DNA from: WS-9 sp036274595
GTDB lineage: Bacteria > Eisenbacteria > RBG-16-71-46 > SZUA-252
Assembly: GCA_036274595.1 (NCBI GenBank)
Contig: DASUFL010000050.1
Span: 1 to 64,000, forward strand
DNA: 64,000 bases
Reading direction: 5' to 3'
The notes beneath the pieces were generated by a model. The model was not told the origin of the DNA. It saw only the letters and a program-made list of their open reading frames with translations, and ran no database searches. The position numbers and the translations under genes are program-made. Shown here one piece after another: positions 15,557 through 24,871 of this stretch. Each line of letters starts with the position of its first letter. Positions within the stretch are counted from its first letter, which is position 1.

Positions 15557-17128
15557 CTACTTGGGGGGCGCTTGTTCCTCGTCCTCGAAGTCCGCCTCGG
15601 TGCCCGGTTCGCCCGGTGCCGTTCCCAGGGGCGGCTCTTCCCTTCCTTCCGTCGCGGGAGCCAGATCCACGACCGGCTCGACCTCCTCGGGGCGATCGTC
15701 CACGCCGCCCTCGAGCTCTACCACGGGCTCGGGCTCGGTCTCCGCGACCGACGCAACGCCAAGCCGCGACTCCGCCTCAACCGCTGCCTCGGCCCCCGCC
15801 GCCTCGGCCTCCGCGGCCCGCGCGGCTTCCTCTTCCAGCTCCCGGCCGCGCTTCGCCATGAGCTCCCGGGCATCCTCGAGGAGCTTCTCGGCCGTCTTCT
15901 CGCCGACCCCCTGGATCGCGAGCAGCTCCTCGAACGGCGTCTTGAGGAGGTCCTGCACCGTCTCGATCCCCTCTCGAAGGAGCTTCTCCCGAAGCTTGGG
16001 TCCAGCCGCCTCCAGATCCTCGATGTCGATGCGCGACTTCTTCTCGAACTCCCGCTGCCGCTCGCGCTCGCTCTTCGAGATGAGATCGATCTTCCAGCCG
16101 GTCAGCTTCGCCGCGAGGCGCGCGTTCTGGCCCCCCTTGCCGATGGCGAGCGAGAGCTGGTCGTCCGCGACCGTGACCAGGATCTTCTGCTCCGTATCGA
16201 CCACCTGGGCCTCGAGCACCTTGGCCGGGCTCAGGGCGCGGGTGACGAAGACGATCGCGTCGTGGCTGAAGGGAACGATGTCGATCTTCTCGCCCCCCAG
16301 CTCCCGCACGATCGCCTGCACACGCGATCCCTTGATGCCGACGCAAGCTCCCACGGCGTCGATCTTGTCGTCGTTCGAGAGCACGGAGACCTTCGCGCGC
16401 GAGCCGGGCTCCCGGGCGATGCCCTTGATCTCGATGATCTTCTCCGCCACCTCCGGCACCTCGGCCTCGAACAGCCGCCTCAGGAACTCGGGGTGCGTCC
16501 GCGACAGGATGATCTGCGGGCCGCGGGCGAGCTTGTCCACGGCGATGATGTACGCCTTGATGTGGTCGCCCTGGTGGTAGCGGTCGCGCGCGATCTGCTC
16601 GCGCGGGGGCAGCACCCCCTCGGAGCGGTCGAGCTTCACGTAGATGTTGCCGCGATCCACCTGCTGCACCGTGCCGCGCACCATCTCACCGACGCGGTCG
16701 TGGTAGTCCTCGTAGATCCGCTCGCGCTCGGCTTCGCGCACGCGCTGGACCAGGACCTGCTTGGCGGCCGCGATCGCGTTCCGCCCCAGCTCCTCGAGCG
16801 AGAGATCCTGGATCAGCTCCTGGCCGATCTCGATGTCCGGATCGACGCCCTTGGCCTCGGCGAGGTCCACCTCGAGGCCCAGATCGTCGGCATCCTCGAC
16901 GACGGTGCGCTTCAAGCGCATCAGGATCTTTCCGCTCGAATCGTCGAACCGCACTTCGATATTCGCGCTCGGGCCGAACCGCTTCCTCCCCGCGGAGAGG
17001 AGCCCCGCCTCGAGCGTCTCGATGAGGATGGCCTTGTCGACGCTCTTCTCGCGCGCGATCTGAGCCATCGCTTCCATCAGCTCGTAGTTCATGTTTCGCA
17101 TTTGAGGCTCGCGTGCCAACGTCTTCAC
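15557..17128 (-). CDS. nusA: Transcription termination/antitermination factor NusA
   Basis: A 523-aa protein with the N-terminal RNA polymerase-binding domain (MNYELMEAMAQIAREKSVDK), S1 (about 140-205), KH1/KH2 (GACVGIKGSRVQAIVREL and IGKGGQNARLAAKLTGW) and helix-hairpin-helix repeats around residue 400. A Glu/Ala/Pro-rich acidic tail of about 90 residues closes it. The GTG at 17128 is chosen because it overlaps the rimP stop as GTGA and is preceded by GGAAAGG. ATGs at 17101 and 17092 match the family N-terminus more closely but have no visible ribosome-binding site. Confidence 0.95.
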   Translation of the reverse strand: MKTLAREPQMRNMNYELMEAMAQIAREKSVDKAILIETLEAGLLSAGRKRFGPSANIEVRFDDSSGKILMRLKRTVVEDADDLGLEVDLAEAKGVDPDIEIGQELIQDLSLEELGRNAIAAAKQVLVQRVREAERERIYEDYHDRVGEMVRGTVQQVDRGNIYVKLDRSEGVLPPREQIARDRYHQGDHIKAYIIAVDKLARGPQIILSRTHPEFLRRLFEAEVPEVAEKIIEIKGIAREPGSRAKVSVLSNDDKIDAVGACVGIKGSRVQAIVRELGGEKIDIVPFSHDAIVFVTRALSPAKVLEAQVVDTEQKILVTVADDQLSLAIGKGGQNARLAAKLTGWKIDLISKSERERQREFEKKSRIDIEDLEAAGPKLREKLLREGIETVQDLLKTPFEELLAIQGVGEKTAEKLLEDARELMAKRGRELEEEAARAAEAEAAGAEAAVEAESRLGVASVAETEPEPVVELEGGVDDRPEEVEPVVDLAPATEGREEPPLGTAPGEPGTEADFEDEEQAPPK

Positions 17129-17628
17129 CCTTTCCGTCGGCGCTCCTGGCCGCGCATCCCTTCCCATGGGTCGACGACTAACCGGGCCTTCCGGATCGAC
17201 GCGTACGGCAGGCTCACCGTCCCGGCATCGGGATCGGCGATCACCACCGTGTCCGGACCCGCGGCCCGGATCTCGCCGTGAAACGTCCGGCGCCCCTCGC
17301 GCGCGTCGTGGAGCTTCAGCTCCACGCTCGCGCCCAGGAACCGCGCGTAGTGCTCCGGCCGCACGAGCGTCCGGTCCAGCCCGGGAGACCCAACCTCCAG
17401 CACGTACCGTCCCCGGATCACGTCCTCGGCTTCCAGGTACCGCCCGATCTTCTTGTTCCAGTAGGCGCAGTCTTGGAGGGTGACGCCGGACGGCCGGTCC
17501 ACGAACACCCGCACGACCGTCGCGCCTGCCTGGGACGCGAACTCCAGGTCCCAGAGATCGAACGACTCGTCTTGCAGGAGGGCCCCGATGCGCCGGCTCA
17601 GGTCCTCCTTCAGCTCGTTACCGTCCAT
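17125..17628 (-). CDS. rimP: Ribosome maturation factor RimP
   Basis: A 167-aa protein that binds free 30S subunits during maturation. Family blocks are DLWDLEFASQAGATVVRVFVD, YVLEVGSPGLDRTLVRPEHY and a C-terminal SLPYASIRKARLVVD in the SH3-like domain. The ATG at 17628 (MDGNELKEDL) is preferred over an upstream frame extension because it matches the family start and has a G-rich site about 8 nt upstream. First gene of the nusA-infB operon. Confidence 0.93.
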   Translation of the reverse strand: MDGNELKEDLSRRIGALLQDESFDLWDLEFASQAGATVVRVFVDRPSGVTLQDCAYWNKKIGRYLEAEDVIRGRYVLEVGSPGLDRTLVRPEHYARFLGASVELKLHDAREGRRTFHGEIRAAGPDTVVIADPDAGTVSLPYASIRKARLVVDPWEGMRGQERRRKG

Positions 17629-17670
17629 GCGGCAGCCCCCCGGGACTCCGCGACCCCGGGCCGGGGCCGA

Positions 17671-17700
17671 AAAAGTACGAGTGGACCCCTGGCCCACTCG
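17671..17700 (-). terminator. Intrinsic terminator or attenuator upstream of rimP
   Basis: On the minus strand a hairpin (CGAGTGGG...TCCACTCG, 17678-17700, seven pairs plus a G-T) is followed by TAC and five T. It could terminate the M28 peptidase gene. Because it lies downstream of a plausible rimP promoter (17709-17737), it could also act as a leader attenuator for the nusA operon. Confidence 0.6.
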
Positions 17701-17708
17701 GACCCCCC

Positions 17709-17737
17709 AACCTACCGGCTCACGCCGGAAGGTTCAA
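17709..17737 (-). promoter_or_regulatory. Candidate rimP-nusA-infB promoter overlapping an inverted repeat
   Basis: A TTGAAC -35-like box (17732-17737) and a TAGGTT -10-like box (17709-17714) are 17 bp apart on the minus strand. The same bases form an inverted repeat, AACCTaCCGGC-TCAC-GCCGGaAGGTT (17709-17734), broken by one mismatch. It may be an operator or the base of an RNA hairpin ending the M28 transcript. Confidence 0.4.
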
Positions 17738-17745
17738 GGGCAATC

Positions 17746-18717
17746 TCAGTTGGCGAGCAAGTTGGGTCTGGTTATGACACTTAGGAGGACCTTGCCGACC
17801 GCGCCCAGGCTCTCGGACGAGCATCGGTCCACCGTGTCGTGGGTGGTGTGCCAGTAGGGGTAGTCGAAGTCGATGATGTCGATCGCCGGGATCCCGGCGT
17901 TGAGGAAGGGAATGTGGTCGTCGTAGACGGTGTGCTTGACGTCCGAGCGGAAGTTCCGGACGCCGAGGGTCCGAGCCTCCTCCCAGACCAGGTCCACGAT
18001 GTTCGAGGCCATCTTCCGGGAGTTGCCCTCCCAGTGGAGAACCATGGTCCTGGATCCCACCATGTCGATGACCACGACGAAGATGGGGGGCGTCTCCTCG
18101 GACTTCCACTCGACGTACCGCTGGCTGCCCCGGAAGTATCCGGTCGGATCGGCGTCGGTCCCCAGATCCTCCCCGTCGAAGAGCACGAGGTCCACACCGA
18201 CGGTCGGCTGCTCGTGCCCGTGACGGAGCGCCCGCGCCAGCTCGACCAGGACGGCGACGCCGGAGGCGCCGTCGTTGGCGCCCAGGATCGGGAGATGACG
18301 CTTCGCCGGGACGGGATCGCGATCGGCCCAGGGGCGCGTGTCCCAGTGCGCCCCGATGAGGACGCGCTGCTTGACCCCCGGCCGGAAGCGCGCGACCGCG
18401 TTCATGAGCGGAACCCGCTTCTTCAAGACGGGCGAGTCGTAATAGAAGGTGTCGCACTCCACGACCGGTGCGTAGCTCTTGAGCGTGGAGACCAGGTAGG
18501 CGAAGCAGGAGTCGTGCGCCGCGCTCCCGGGGTTGCGCGGTCCGAAGGCGCACTGCCGCTCGAGGACGCTGAACGCGCGCTTGCCGTCGAAGGCGACGGC
18601 GGAGGCGGAGCGGCTGCAGGATCCGAGGACGAGCAGGGTCATGCCCGCGGCGAGCGCGTGGATCGCGCGCGTCGGGAGTACCGGACGACTAGAACCGGAA
18701 CTGGCCGTTGAGGGCAA
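17746..18717 (-). CDS. M28 family zinc-dependent lipoprotein, glutaminyl-cyclase-like
   Basis: Up to 323 aa. A lipobox (LVLGSC) follows a hydrophobic stretch, so the mature protein is probably a lipoprotein. Metal-binding blocks are GAHWDTRPWADRD, GANDGASGVAVLVELA, FDGEDLG and the C-terminal WHTTHDTVD. The DDHIPFLNAGIPAIDIIDFDYP segment is closer to glutaminyl-peptide cyclotransferases than to aminopeptidases, so N-terminal glutamine cyclisation of exported proteins is possible. The start is uncertain: a TTG at 18717 keeps the signal sequence and overlaps sprA by 29 bp, while an ATG at 18645 would truncate it. Confidence 0.8.
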   Translation of the reverse strand: MPSTASSGSSRPVLPTRAIHALAAGMTLLVLGSCSRSASAVAFDGKRAFSVLERQCAFGPRNPGSAAHDSCFAYLVSTLKSYAPVVECDTFYYDSPVLKKRVPLMNAVARFRPGVKQRVLIGAHWDTRPWADRDPVPAKRHLPILGANDGASGVAVLVELARALRHGHEQPTVGVDLVLFDGEDLGTDADPTGYFRGSQRYVEWKSEETPPIFVVVIDMVGSRTMVLHWEGNSRKMASNIVDLVWEEARTLGVRNFRSDVKHTVYDDHIPFLNAGIPAIDIIDFDYPYWHTTHDTVDRCSSESLGAVGKVLLSVITRPNLLAN

Positions 18718-21700
18718 TGGTCAAGCCGCGGGTGGTGATGCTCGTTTTCCGGTCGGTCTGGTTGCGGAACCCGAGGTTGAACCCGCCGGAGATGGTCTGG
18801 GTGAAATTGTAGTTCGTGGCGCTGCCGATCGTCCACCGCGATTGATCGATCTCCACGATGTCCGCCACGCCCAGGGAGGGGCGCTTCGTGACCTTGCGCT
18901 CCGACGAGGCCGAGAAGGTGAGGTTCAGGTTGAGGTCGTTCGGGAGCCGCATCGGCTTCTTCGAGAACGGCAGCCGGATCCCGCGCGCGGCCGAGTAGGT
19001 CTTGGTGAACCGGACATCCGTGTTGACCAGCTGCCGGTCGCTGGTGACACCGTAGACCTGCTGGTCGACCTGGGTGGCCTGGGTCACGTTGGTTGCGATG
19101 TTGGCCCGGAGTCCGTTGCGCCAGGCGAGATCCCATCCGAGGAGCGGGCCCCAGGTGGTCGTGTTCGTGCGCGTGTCAAAGGCGGCCCCCTTGGGGCCCG
19201 CCTCGTCGACCCGGAAGTTGTACCCCGAGTTGAGCGACATCGTGCTGATGGTCTCGGACATGCCGAGGAGGCGATGGAGCTCGAGCCACCGCCCCTTCAG
19301 ATCGGGCAGCGAGTAGGAGAGCGTGCGCCGCGATCCTCCGATGCCCGCCTCGCTGAACGCGAGCCTGTGGTCCGCCCGGGCGTCGATCGTGATGAAGGAC
19401 GTGGGACGGAACGTGGTGTTCGCTCCGGACGTGTAGGCGCGCGTCTCGGCGAAGACCGAGTTGGACTGGCGCACCATGTCGGGATCGAACGCGCCGGTGA
19501 ATCCGGTCTTGAACGCCGGGCCGGCGTCCCCCGTCACGCGGGACACGCTGCTCCCGCGCGTGAACGTGAACGTGGTCTGGATGTCCTGGAATCGCGAGAG
19601 CACCGCGCGCACCGGATTGAAGTACGAGGCCCCCGAGTGTCCAGGGCGCGAGAGGCGCTGTCCGAGCCGCGCGAACGGAACGACCGCGGTGAACCGGGCG
19701 TTCCCCGTGTTCGAGATCGACTTGAGGTCGGGGGGATCGGTGTCGAGGAGCCGCTGCTGCGGGTTCTTCGTCTCACGATAGGTCCCGTCCATCGCCAGGT
19801 TGGGTGAGAAGAGGCCCAGCCATCGCGGCGTGTAGTTCAAGCCGAGCGTCCGCGCCTGGACCAGCTCCGTCCCCACGTTGAATCCGAGTCCCCCCTCGTT
19901 CCGGAGCAGCATGTCCCGGGTGGACGTGATGCTGAAGTTCACGCGCACGGATGAGAGCGGCGTCCAGCCGGTCCTGCCTCCGACCGTCAGGATGCGCGTC
20001 TTCACGTCCGAGCGGAGCGTGGTCGAATCGTCGTCTTCGAAGATCTGCCGGCCGTAGTTGACGTCGCGGGAAGCCTCCCAGTTCGCATTGAATCCGAGCT
20101 GGTCCGGGAGGACGCCGATCTTGAGGATCGGGAGTCCGATCATGAGACCGCCGATCGGGAGGTCGTAGTTGCCCGATGCCCGGAAGGTCCAGTTCGAGTC
20201 CACGGCGCTCGTCGTGCGCGATCCGTCGCGCGCGTACGTGAGAGCGCCCTGGAGCGCGTCCAGCGTGTAGCGCAAGAGCCCGTTCCGCTTCGTCCCGGAC
20301 CTCCGGAAGCTCATGTCGATCGTCTGCGTGTTCCGCTCACGCGTCTCGAGATCGGAGCGGGCGTCCGAGAGGATCACGTCCGAGCCGGTGCGGAACTTGG
20401 GCACATCGGACGTGTGGTTCAGCGAGAAACGGACGGGGAGCTGGATTCCGCTCGTCGGCAGCACCCTGTCGAGGTTGAACGTCGTGGCGATGCTCGTGGA
20501 CGTGTGGTTCTGGCCGGTCCCGGTATTCACCCCCGAGCCGGTGCGGAAGAAGTCCTCGTCCTCCTTCTGGTAGTTGATGTTCAGCGCGATGACGTCGGCG
20601 AAGTTGGCCTGGACGCTCATCTCTCCATGGACGCCCCGGTCGCGGTGCACGTCGGACAGGCGGAGGTCGTTGATCCAGACCTCGCCTTCCTGCGGACCGG
20701 GCGGTCCCCCGGTCATGGTCGTGCCGAAGCTGATGCGCAGAACGCGCGTGAAGCTCGGATTGCCGACGACGCGGAACACCTCGCCCGTGGCGGCGCCGGT
20801 TTCGGTATCGGTCCGGACCCCCATGGAGTCGGCCTCCAGGGTCTCCTTGAGGCCCGAGAGGCGGTCGAGCGGGACGACCATGTTCTTCCACGAATCGTTC
20901 GGGACCGGGGCGCTGTACTCGTAGTAGTTCACGGTGTCCGCGCCGAACCGGGCGACGACGCGAAGCTTCTGCGCGTCCGCGTTGGGATCGCCGTGCACCC
21001 AGAAGCGGATCTGCCCGTACTGCGTCCAGCCCAGGGCGTTGGTGGAGGTCGTGGTCTTGAAGGCGATGAGAGTGTCGCCGTTCTCCAGGTTGAAGTGGTG
21101 GAGCGCGAGCGACTGCTCCTTGCGGCTCGCGGTCCCCCCCTGGGTGTTCTGAACCGCGAACGGCGCCTGATAGAAATACGGAGCGCCGCTGTCGTCCTTG
21201 TTGTTCCGGACGCCCACGCCGAGCTCCAGCCCTCGCGCCGCCTTGGCGGGGTCGATCGCCTGCGCCAGCCAGCGGTTCCCCACGAGCTCGATGCCGCCGA
21301 CCTGGAACTTGCGCGGCTGGGAGAGACCGTTGATCCAGAGCCTGATGTGCTGCACGTTCTGCCAGTTCGCGGCCCCGACGCGCTTGAAGATCTCGGGAGT
21401 CAACGGCACGCGGAACATCCGCCATCCATTGTCGAGCGCGATCGTGTTCCCGTCCGGCAGGCTCTGTCCCGCATAGTCGTGCGCCACGTCCACCGCGACA
21501 TAGGTCGAATCGGAGAGGTCGATCGTCGCCGAGAAGTAGTCGTTCTGGAAATCGGCGAAGCCGTCCCGATTCAGATCCTCGGTGTCGGGCCTCGCGTTCG
21601 GCACGCCTTCGCCGTTGCCTTCGGTGCCGTTGATGTTGCTGTAATCCAGGGGCGTGGCTCCCGAATTGAAAGAATAGTCGTCGTGGTTCGGGTCGGGATT

Positions 21701-24664
21701 GGTCTGCGCGTTGTAGCCCGGCTCGTCCTGGTCCCGGAGGTGGTCGAGCCCCGTGTCCTCGAACGGCACGTCCGTCGTCTCGCCCCGGTCCAGCTTTCCG
21801 TCACCGTTGATGTCCTCGGTATCGAGCAGTCCGTTCGGGATCGAATCCGGGTTCCAGAAGGCGTCCTCGCTCACACGGCCGAAGTCGATGTGGAGCTTCC
21901 CCGGCGTCAGCCCGTGTGTCTGGGTGAAGTCGTTGACCCAGATCTCCATGTACTTGAGCCGTGAGAAATCCTGCCCGGCGGTGGAGATGGACTGGGTGAT
22001 GCCCGTCCAGTCCTCGGGCCCCATGACCGCCTGCCCCGTGGGAAGCTGGACGTTCATCTCGACCACCGTGCGCTCGGCGTCGCCCCCTTCCTCGTTCTTC
22101 AAGATGGGCTTGAGATCGTGCTCCTTCACGCCGCGCGCGTTGTACCACTGGAGCCGGCTGTGGGTGGCCACGAGCGGCTCGATGGGGATCGGCGTCGTGG
22201 TCGAGGAGTCCCCCATGTCGGAGATCGGCGTGGAGCTCCAGAACCACTGCGTGCGGCTCAGCCCGATCGTGTTGGACTCGCGGTTCCCTTCCATGTCGTC
22301 GATGTAGGCCTCCCCCGCCGTGTTCGGGTTCGGCATGCTCATCGCCGCGCGCCCCTGGATGTTGAGGAGGGACGGAGCGTTGGTCTTCACACCCGGGATC
22401 ACGTTCGCGAGCTGGGTCATCCAGACCGGCTTGAAGATGACGAGCGAGGAGAGGTCGCCGATGACGGTCTTGGCCGGCTCCTCGCCGAGCTTCGCGTTCG
22501 TCTCCATGGCCCCGCGGCTGTCGTAGAGCACGCTCGAGGTCAGGGCCAGGTTGGGACCCGGGTTGTACGAAGCCGAGGCGCCGAGGAGCGTCAGCTGGGT
22601 CGATCCAACGCCCGGAGCGAACGAGTAGTCGACGCTGATCGTCTGGTTGGGGCCGGGCGGCTTCAGGAAGTTCACCTGCCCCGTCTGGTAGTCGATCGTG
22701 TATTCGGAGCCGCGCCGCTGCGGGATGCCGTCGACCTTGACCGTCTCCGATCCTTCGAGGATGTCGAAGCGGCCGAGGAAGAACCCCTGGGTGCTGCTCT
22801 TGAATTCGGCCTCGATGTAATAGCGGGTGTCGGAGATCAGATCGGGCAGGAGCGAGTAGTAGACCTTCGGGTTCGTGAGGGTCTCGTCCTGGAGCTTATT
22901 ACGACCGAAGTTGTCGAGGCAGAGGAACCCGCCGAATCCGGGAGCGCATCCGGTCCCCGAGGTGGTCGGATTGAAGGGGTGGAGGTCGGGGAAGAACATG
23001 ATGCCCGTCTCCGGATCGATGAATGTGTCGTCGATGAGCCCATCCGGTTTGACCTCGTTCGTGCCCCGGGTCCGCTGATCGAGCCCCAGGATCTCGATGA
23101 GCGGCGTCTTCACCCCGCCCTGCTCGATGAAGTCCGGATTGTCGGTCGCCCCGTTCTGGATCCGCTTCACTTTGAGACTCAGGGTCTCGAACGCGATATC
23201 GCGACCCTGGAGGTCGTAGAAGTTGCGGAGCTCGTACGAGAGCACCGGGAACCAGGGGTCCGTCTGGTCGAACAGGGACGTGATCGGGTCGACCTTGAAC
23301 CGGTTCGTCTCGACACCGATCGCCTTCAAGAGGAGCGTCTTCGCGGGCTTGTGAAGGGACGGGTCGGGAGCGTCGAAATCACCCGTCTCCACGGTGCCCA
23401 CGCGCTCGCCCGTGAGGTCGTCCACGTAGGCCACGGCCAGGATCTCCGTCGTACCGAGCGCCTGGCGCAGGCGGATGACCGGGATCTCGCCGGTCGTCCC
23501 CGTGATGTAGGGGTACATCACGAAGTAATCCTCGTCGAGCGTGAGCGGCGTGAAGTTCCCCTGGATCTGCGGGTTCGTATCGGTGGAATCGACGAGCGGA
23601 TCGACCCGGGCCAGACCCGGGCTCTCCGTCGAGTTCGTGAGCTGGATGCGGTCGTCTCGATACACGTGCAGGGTCCCGGATCGAATCTTCACCGGATGGT
23701 CGGCAACGAAGTAGTAGGTCCGGTGGATGTACTCGAGGTCCCGGACCTGCACATCCTTGAGCTCGCCGGACGGAGTGAAGCGCGCGGTCTCGGTCTTTCC
23801 TTCCTGCTTGCTCGCGATCGCCTGCAAATCCACGCTGCCGAGCCGGGCCACGGTCTTGACGCCGAAGAGTCCCTCCTGCCGGAACGAAGCGCCTTCCACC
23901 GACAGGTTCGTGTTTCCGAGCTCGACGGAGCGGATCATGTCGTCGTCGCCGCCCTCGTATCGGAGCTTCACCTGGTTGTCGATCGACGTGGTGACGTTGC
24001 TCGACTGATCGATGTCGATCTTGATGCGGTCGCCGATCGAGCCGGTCAGGTTGACGTTCAGCTCCTGCTTCATGTCGAAGCTGGGGAACGCGCTCTGGTT
24101 CTTCCGCTCGGTCTGGATCCGGTTGCTCGCGGTCCAGTCGCTGGTCCCGCTCAAGGTGATGGTCTCGCTTCCCGAGATCTCGATGTTGGGGGTCCCGTCG
24201 CCCACGATGGTCCGGACGAGCTTGGGAAGCTGGACGGGAAGCTCCACGCGAAGCGCGGTACCCGAGCGGAGCTGGCCGCGATCCATGGAGCGGGTGGAGC
24301 GGGCCTTGTCCTTCCAGAGCCGGCGGACGGTGCGGCCGCTCAGGATCTGGTTGTACTCCTCGGGGGTCAAAACGAGAGGCTCGCGAACCTCGACGTCCCC
24401 TTCCCGGTAGCTCTCCTGGACGGTCCCCGCGACCGGGTCGACGGTGACGTCGATGTCGGGCTGGCCGGTCGGGTAGTCGCCATTGGCGTGGATGGGGCGG
24501 AACCTCCATCCCGAGGGCAAGCCGGGCGTGCTGAGATCGGCCTCGATCGGCTGCAGCCGGTCGGGGTCGGGCAGGTCCTGGTAGGGTTCGGCCTGAACCC
24601 TCGCCCAAGGCCCTAAAAGGAGGCCCAGAGCGAGGATGCACAACAACCTCAACCGAGGAAGCAT
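18689..24664 (-). CDS. sprA: SprA-like giant outer-membrane protein (type IX secretion / gliding family)
   Basis: A 1,991-aa protein; Bacteroidota SprA is about 2,400 aa. It starts with a signal peptide (MLPRLRLLCILALGLLLGPWARVQA) that matches an outer-membrane destination, and ends in a phenylalanine-terminated strand (TIALNGQFRF), the usual barrel closing signal. The body is rich in amphipathic beta strands and blocks seen in SprA, such as IKIDIDQSSNVTTSIDN and PNTAGEAYIDDMEGNRES. Around residues 940-1040 are EF-hand-like calcium loops (DTEDINGDGKLD, DTEDLNRDGFAD). SprA forms the type IX translocation pore in Bacteroidota. The ATG at 24664 is chosen at the signal peptide; the frame stays open further upstream only opposite lptF. 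Confidence 0.85.
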   Translation of the reverse strand: MLPRLRLLCILALGLLLGPWARVQAEPYQDLPDPDRLQPIEADLSTPGLPSGWRFRPIHANGDYPTGQPDIDVTVDPVAGTVQESYREGDVEVREPLVLTPEEYNQILSGRTVRRLWKDKARSTRSMDRGQLRSGTALRVELPVQLPKLVRTIVGDGTPNIEISGSETITLSGTSDWTASNRIQTERKNQSAFPSFDMKQELNVNLTGSIGDRIKIDIDQSSNVTTSIDNQVKLRYEGGDDDMIRSVELGNTNLSVEGASFRQEGLFGVKTVARLGSVDLQAIASKQEGKTETARFTPSGELKDVQVRDLEYIHRTYYFVADHPVKIRSGTLHVYRDDRIQLTNSTESPGLARVDPLVDSTDTNPQIQGNFTPLTLDEDYFVMYPYITGTTGEIPVIRLRQALGTTEILAVAYVDDLTGERVGTVETGDFDAPDPSLHKPAKTLLLKAIGVETNRFKVDPITSLFDQTDPWFPVLSYELRNFYDLQGRDIAFETLSLKVKRIQNGATDNPDFIEQGGVKTPLIEILGLDQRTRGTNEVKPDGLIDDTFIDPETGIMFFPDLHPFNPTTSGTGCAPGFGGFLCLDNFGRNKLQDETLTNPKVYYSLLPDLISDTRYYIEAEFKSSTQGFFLGRFDILEGSETVKVDGIPQRRGSEYTIDYQTGQVNFLKPPGPNQTISVDYSFAPGVGSTQLTLLGASASYNPGPNLALTSSVLYDSRGAMETNAKLGEEPAKTVIGDLSSLVIFKPVWMTQLANVIPGVKTNAPSLLNIQGRAAMSMPNPNTAGEAYIDDMEGNRESNTIGLSRTQWFWSSTPISDMGDSSTTTPIPIEPLVATHSRLQWYNARGVKEHDLKPILKNEEGGDAERTVVEMNVQLPTGQAVMGPEDWTGITQSISTAGQDFSRLKYMEIWVNDFTQTHGLTPGKLHIDFGRVSEDAFWNPDSIPNGLLDTEDINGDGKLDRGETTDVPFEDTGLDHLRDQDEPGYNAQTNPDPNHDDYSFNSGATPLDYSNINGTEGNGEGVPNARPDTEDLNRDGFADFQNDYFSATIDLSDSTYVAVDVAHDYAGQSLPDGNTIALDNGWRMFRVPLTPEIFKRVGAANWQNVQHIRLWINGLSQPRKFQVGGIELVGNRWLAQAIDPAKAARGLELGVGVRNNKDDSGAPYFYQAPFAVQNTQGGTASRKEQSLALHHFNLENGDTLIAFKTTTSTNALGWTQYGQIRFWVHGDPNADAQKLRVVARFGADTVNYYEYSAPVPNDSWKNMVVPLDRLSGLKETLEADSMGVRTDTETGAATGEVFRVVGNPSFTRVLRISFGTTMTGGPPGPQEGEVWINDLRLSDVHRDRGVHGEMSVQANFADVIALNINYQKEDEDFFRTGSGVNTGTGQNHTSTSIATTFNLDRVLPTSGIQLPVRFSLNHTSDVPKFRTGSDVILSDARSDLETRERNTQTIDMSFRRSGTKRNGLLRYTLDALQGALTYARDGSRTTSAVDSNWTFRASGNYDLPIGGLMIGLPILKIGVLPDQLGFNANWEASRDVNYGRQIFEDDDSTTLRSDVKTRILTVGGRTGWTPLSSVRVNFSITSTRDMLLRNEGGLGFNVGTELVQARTLGLNYTPRWLGLFSPNLAMDGTYRETKNPQQRLLDTDPPDLKSISNTGNARFTAVVPFARLGQRLSRPGHSGASYFNPVRAVLSRFQDIQTTFTFTRGSSVSRVTGDAGPAFKTGFTGAFDPDMVRQSNSVFAETRAYTSGANTTFRPTSFITIDARADHRLAFSEAGIGGSRRTLSYSLPDLKGRWLELHRLLGMSETISTMSLNSGYNFRVDEAGPKGAAFDTRTNTTTWGPLLGWDLAWRNGLRANIATNVTQATQVDQQVYGVTSDRQLVNTDVRFTKTYSAARGIRLPFSKKPMRLPNDLNLNLTFSASSERKVTKRPSLGVADIVEIDQSRWTIGSATNYNFTQTISGGFNLGFRNQTDRKTSITTRGLTIALNGQFRF

Positions 24665-24798
24665 GCGTCCATCGCGGAGTGTTCCGTTCCTTGGGTGGCT
24701 CGACAAGGGGGAGTCGATGCTGGTACTTAAACCCCTGGTCTCGTGCGGAGTTCGAGCCGGAAGTAAATGCGGCGCCTTTGGATGGGGGGCCGGAAGGT

Positions 24799-24828
24799 TT
24801 GCCAGGACGCGCCCCGGCTCCCTATACT
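24799..24828 (+). promoter_or_regulatory. Sigma70-type promoter for lptF-lptG
   Basis: TTGCCA (24799-24804) and TATACT (24823-24828) are separated by 18 bp, five of six matches in each box. Transcription would start near 24835, about 37 nt before the lptF ATG. The promoter lies in the 207-bp divergent spacer between sprA and lptF. I found no equally good minus-strand promoter for sprA in that spacer. Confidence 0.7.
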
Positions 24829-24871
24829 GCGGCCGCGTGCCACGCCCACCACGACCCGCCCCGAAAGACGG

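Noticed and set aside
13115..17281. A very long open frame (1,388 codons) on the plus strand
   Set aside because: It is antisense to infB and nusA, has the residue bias of a shadow of high-GC codons (runs of Asp, Leu, Arg, His) and matches no family, whereas the minus-strand genes are unmistakable.
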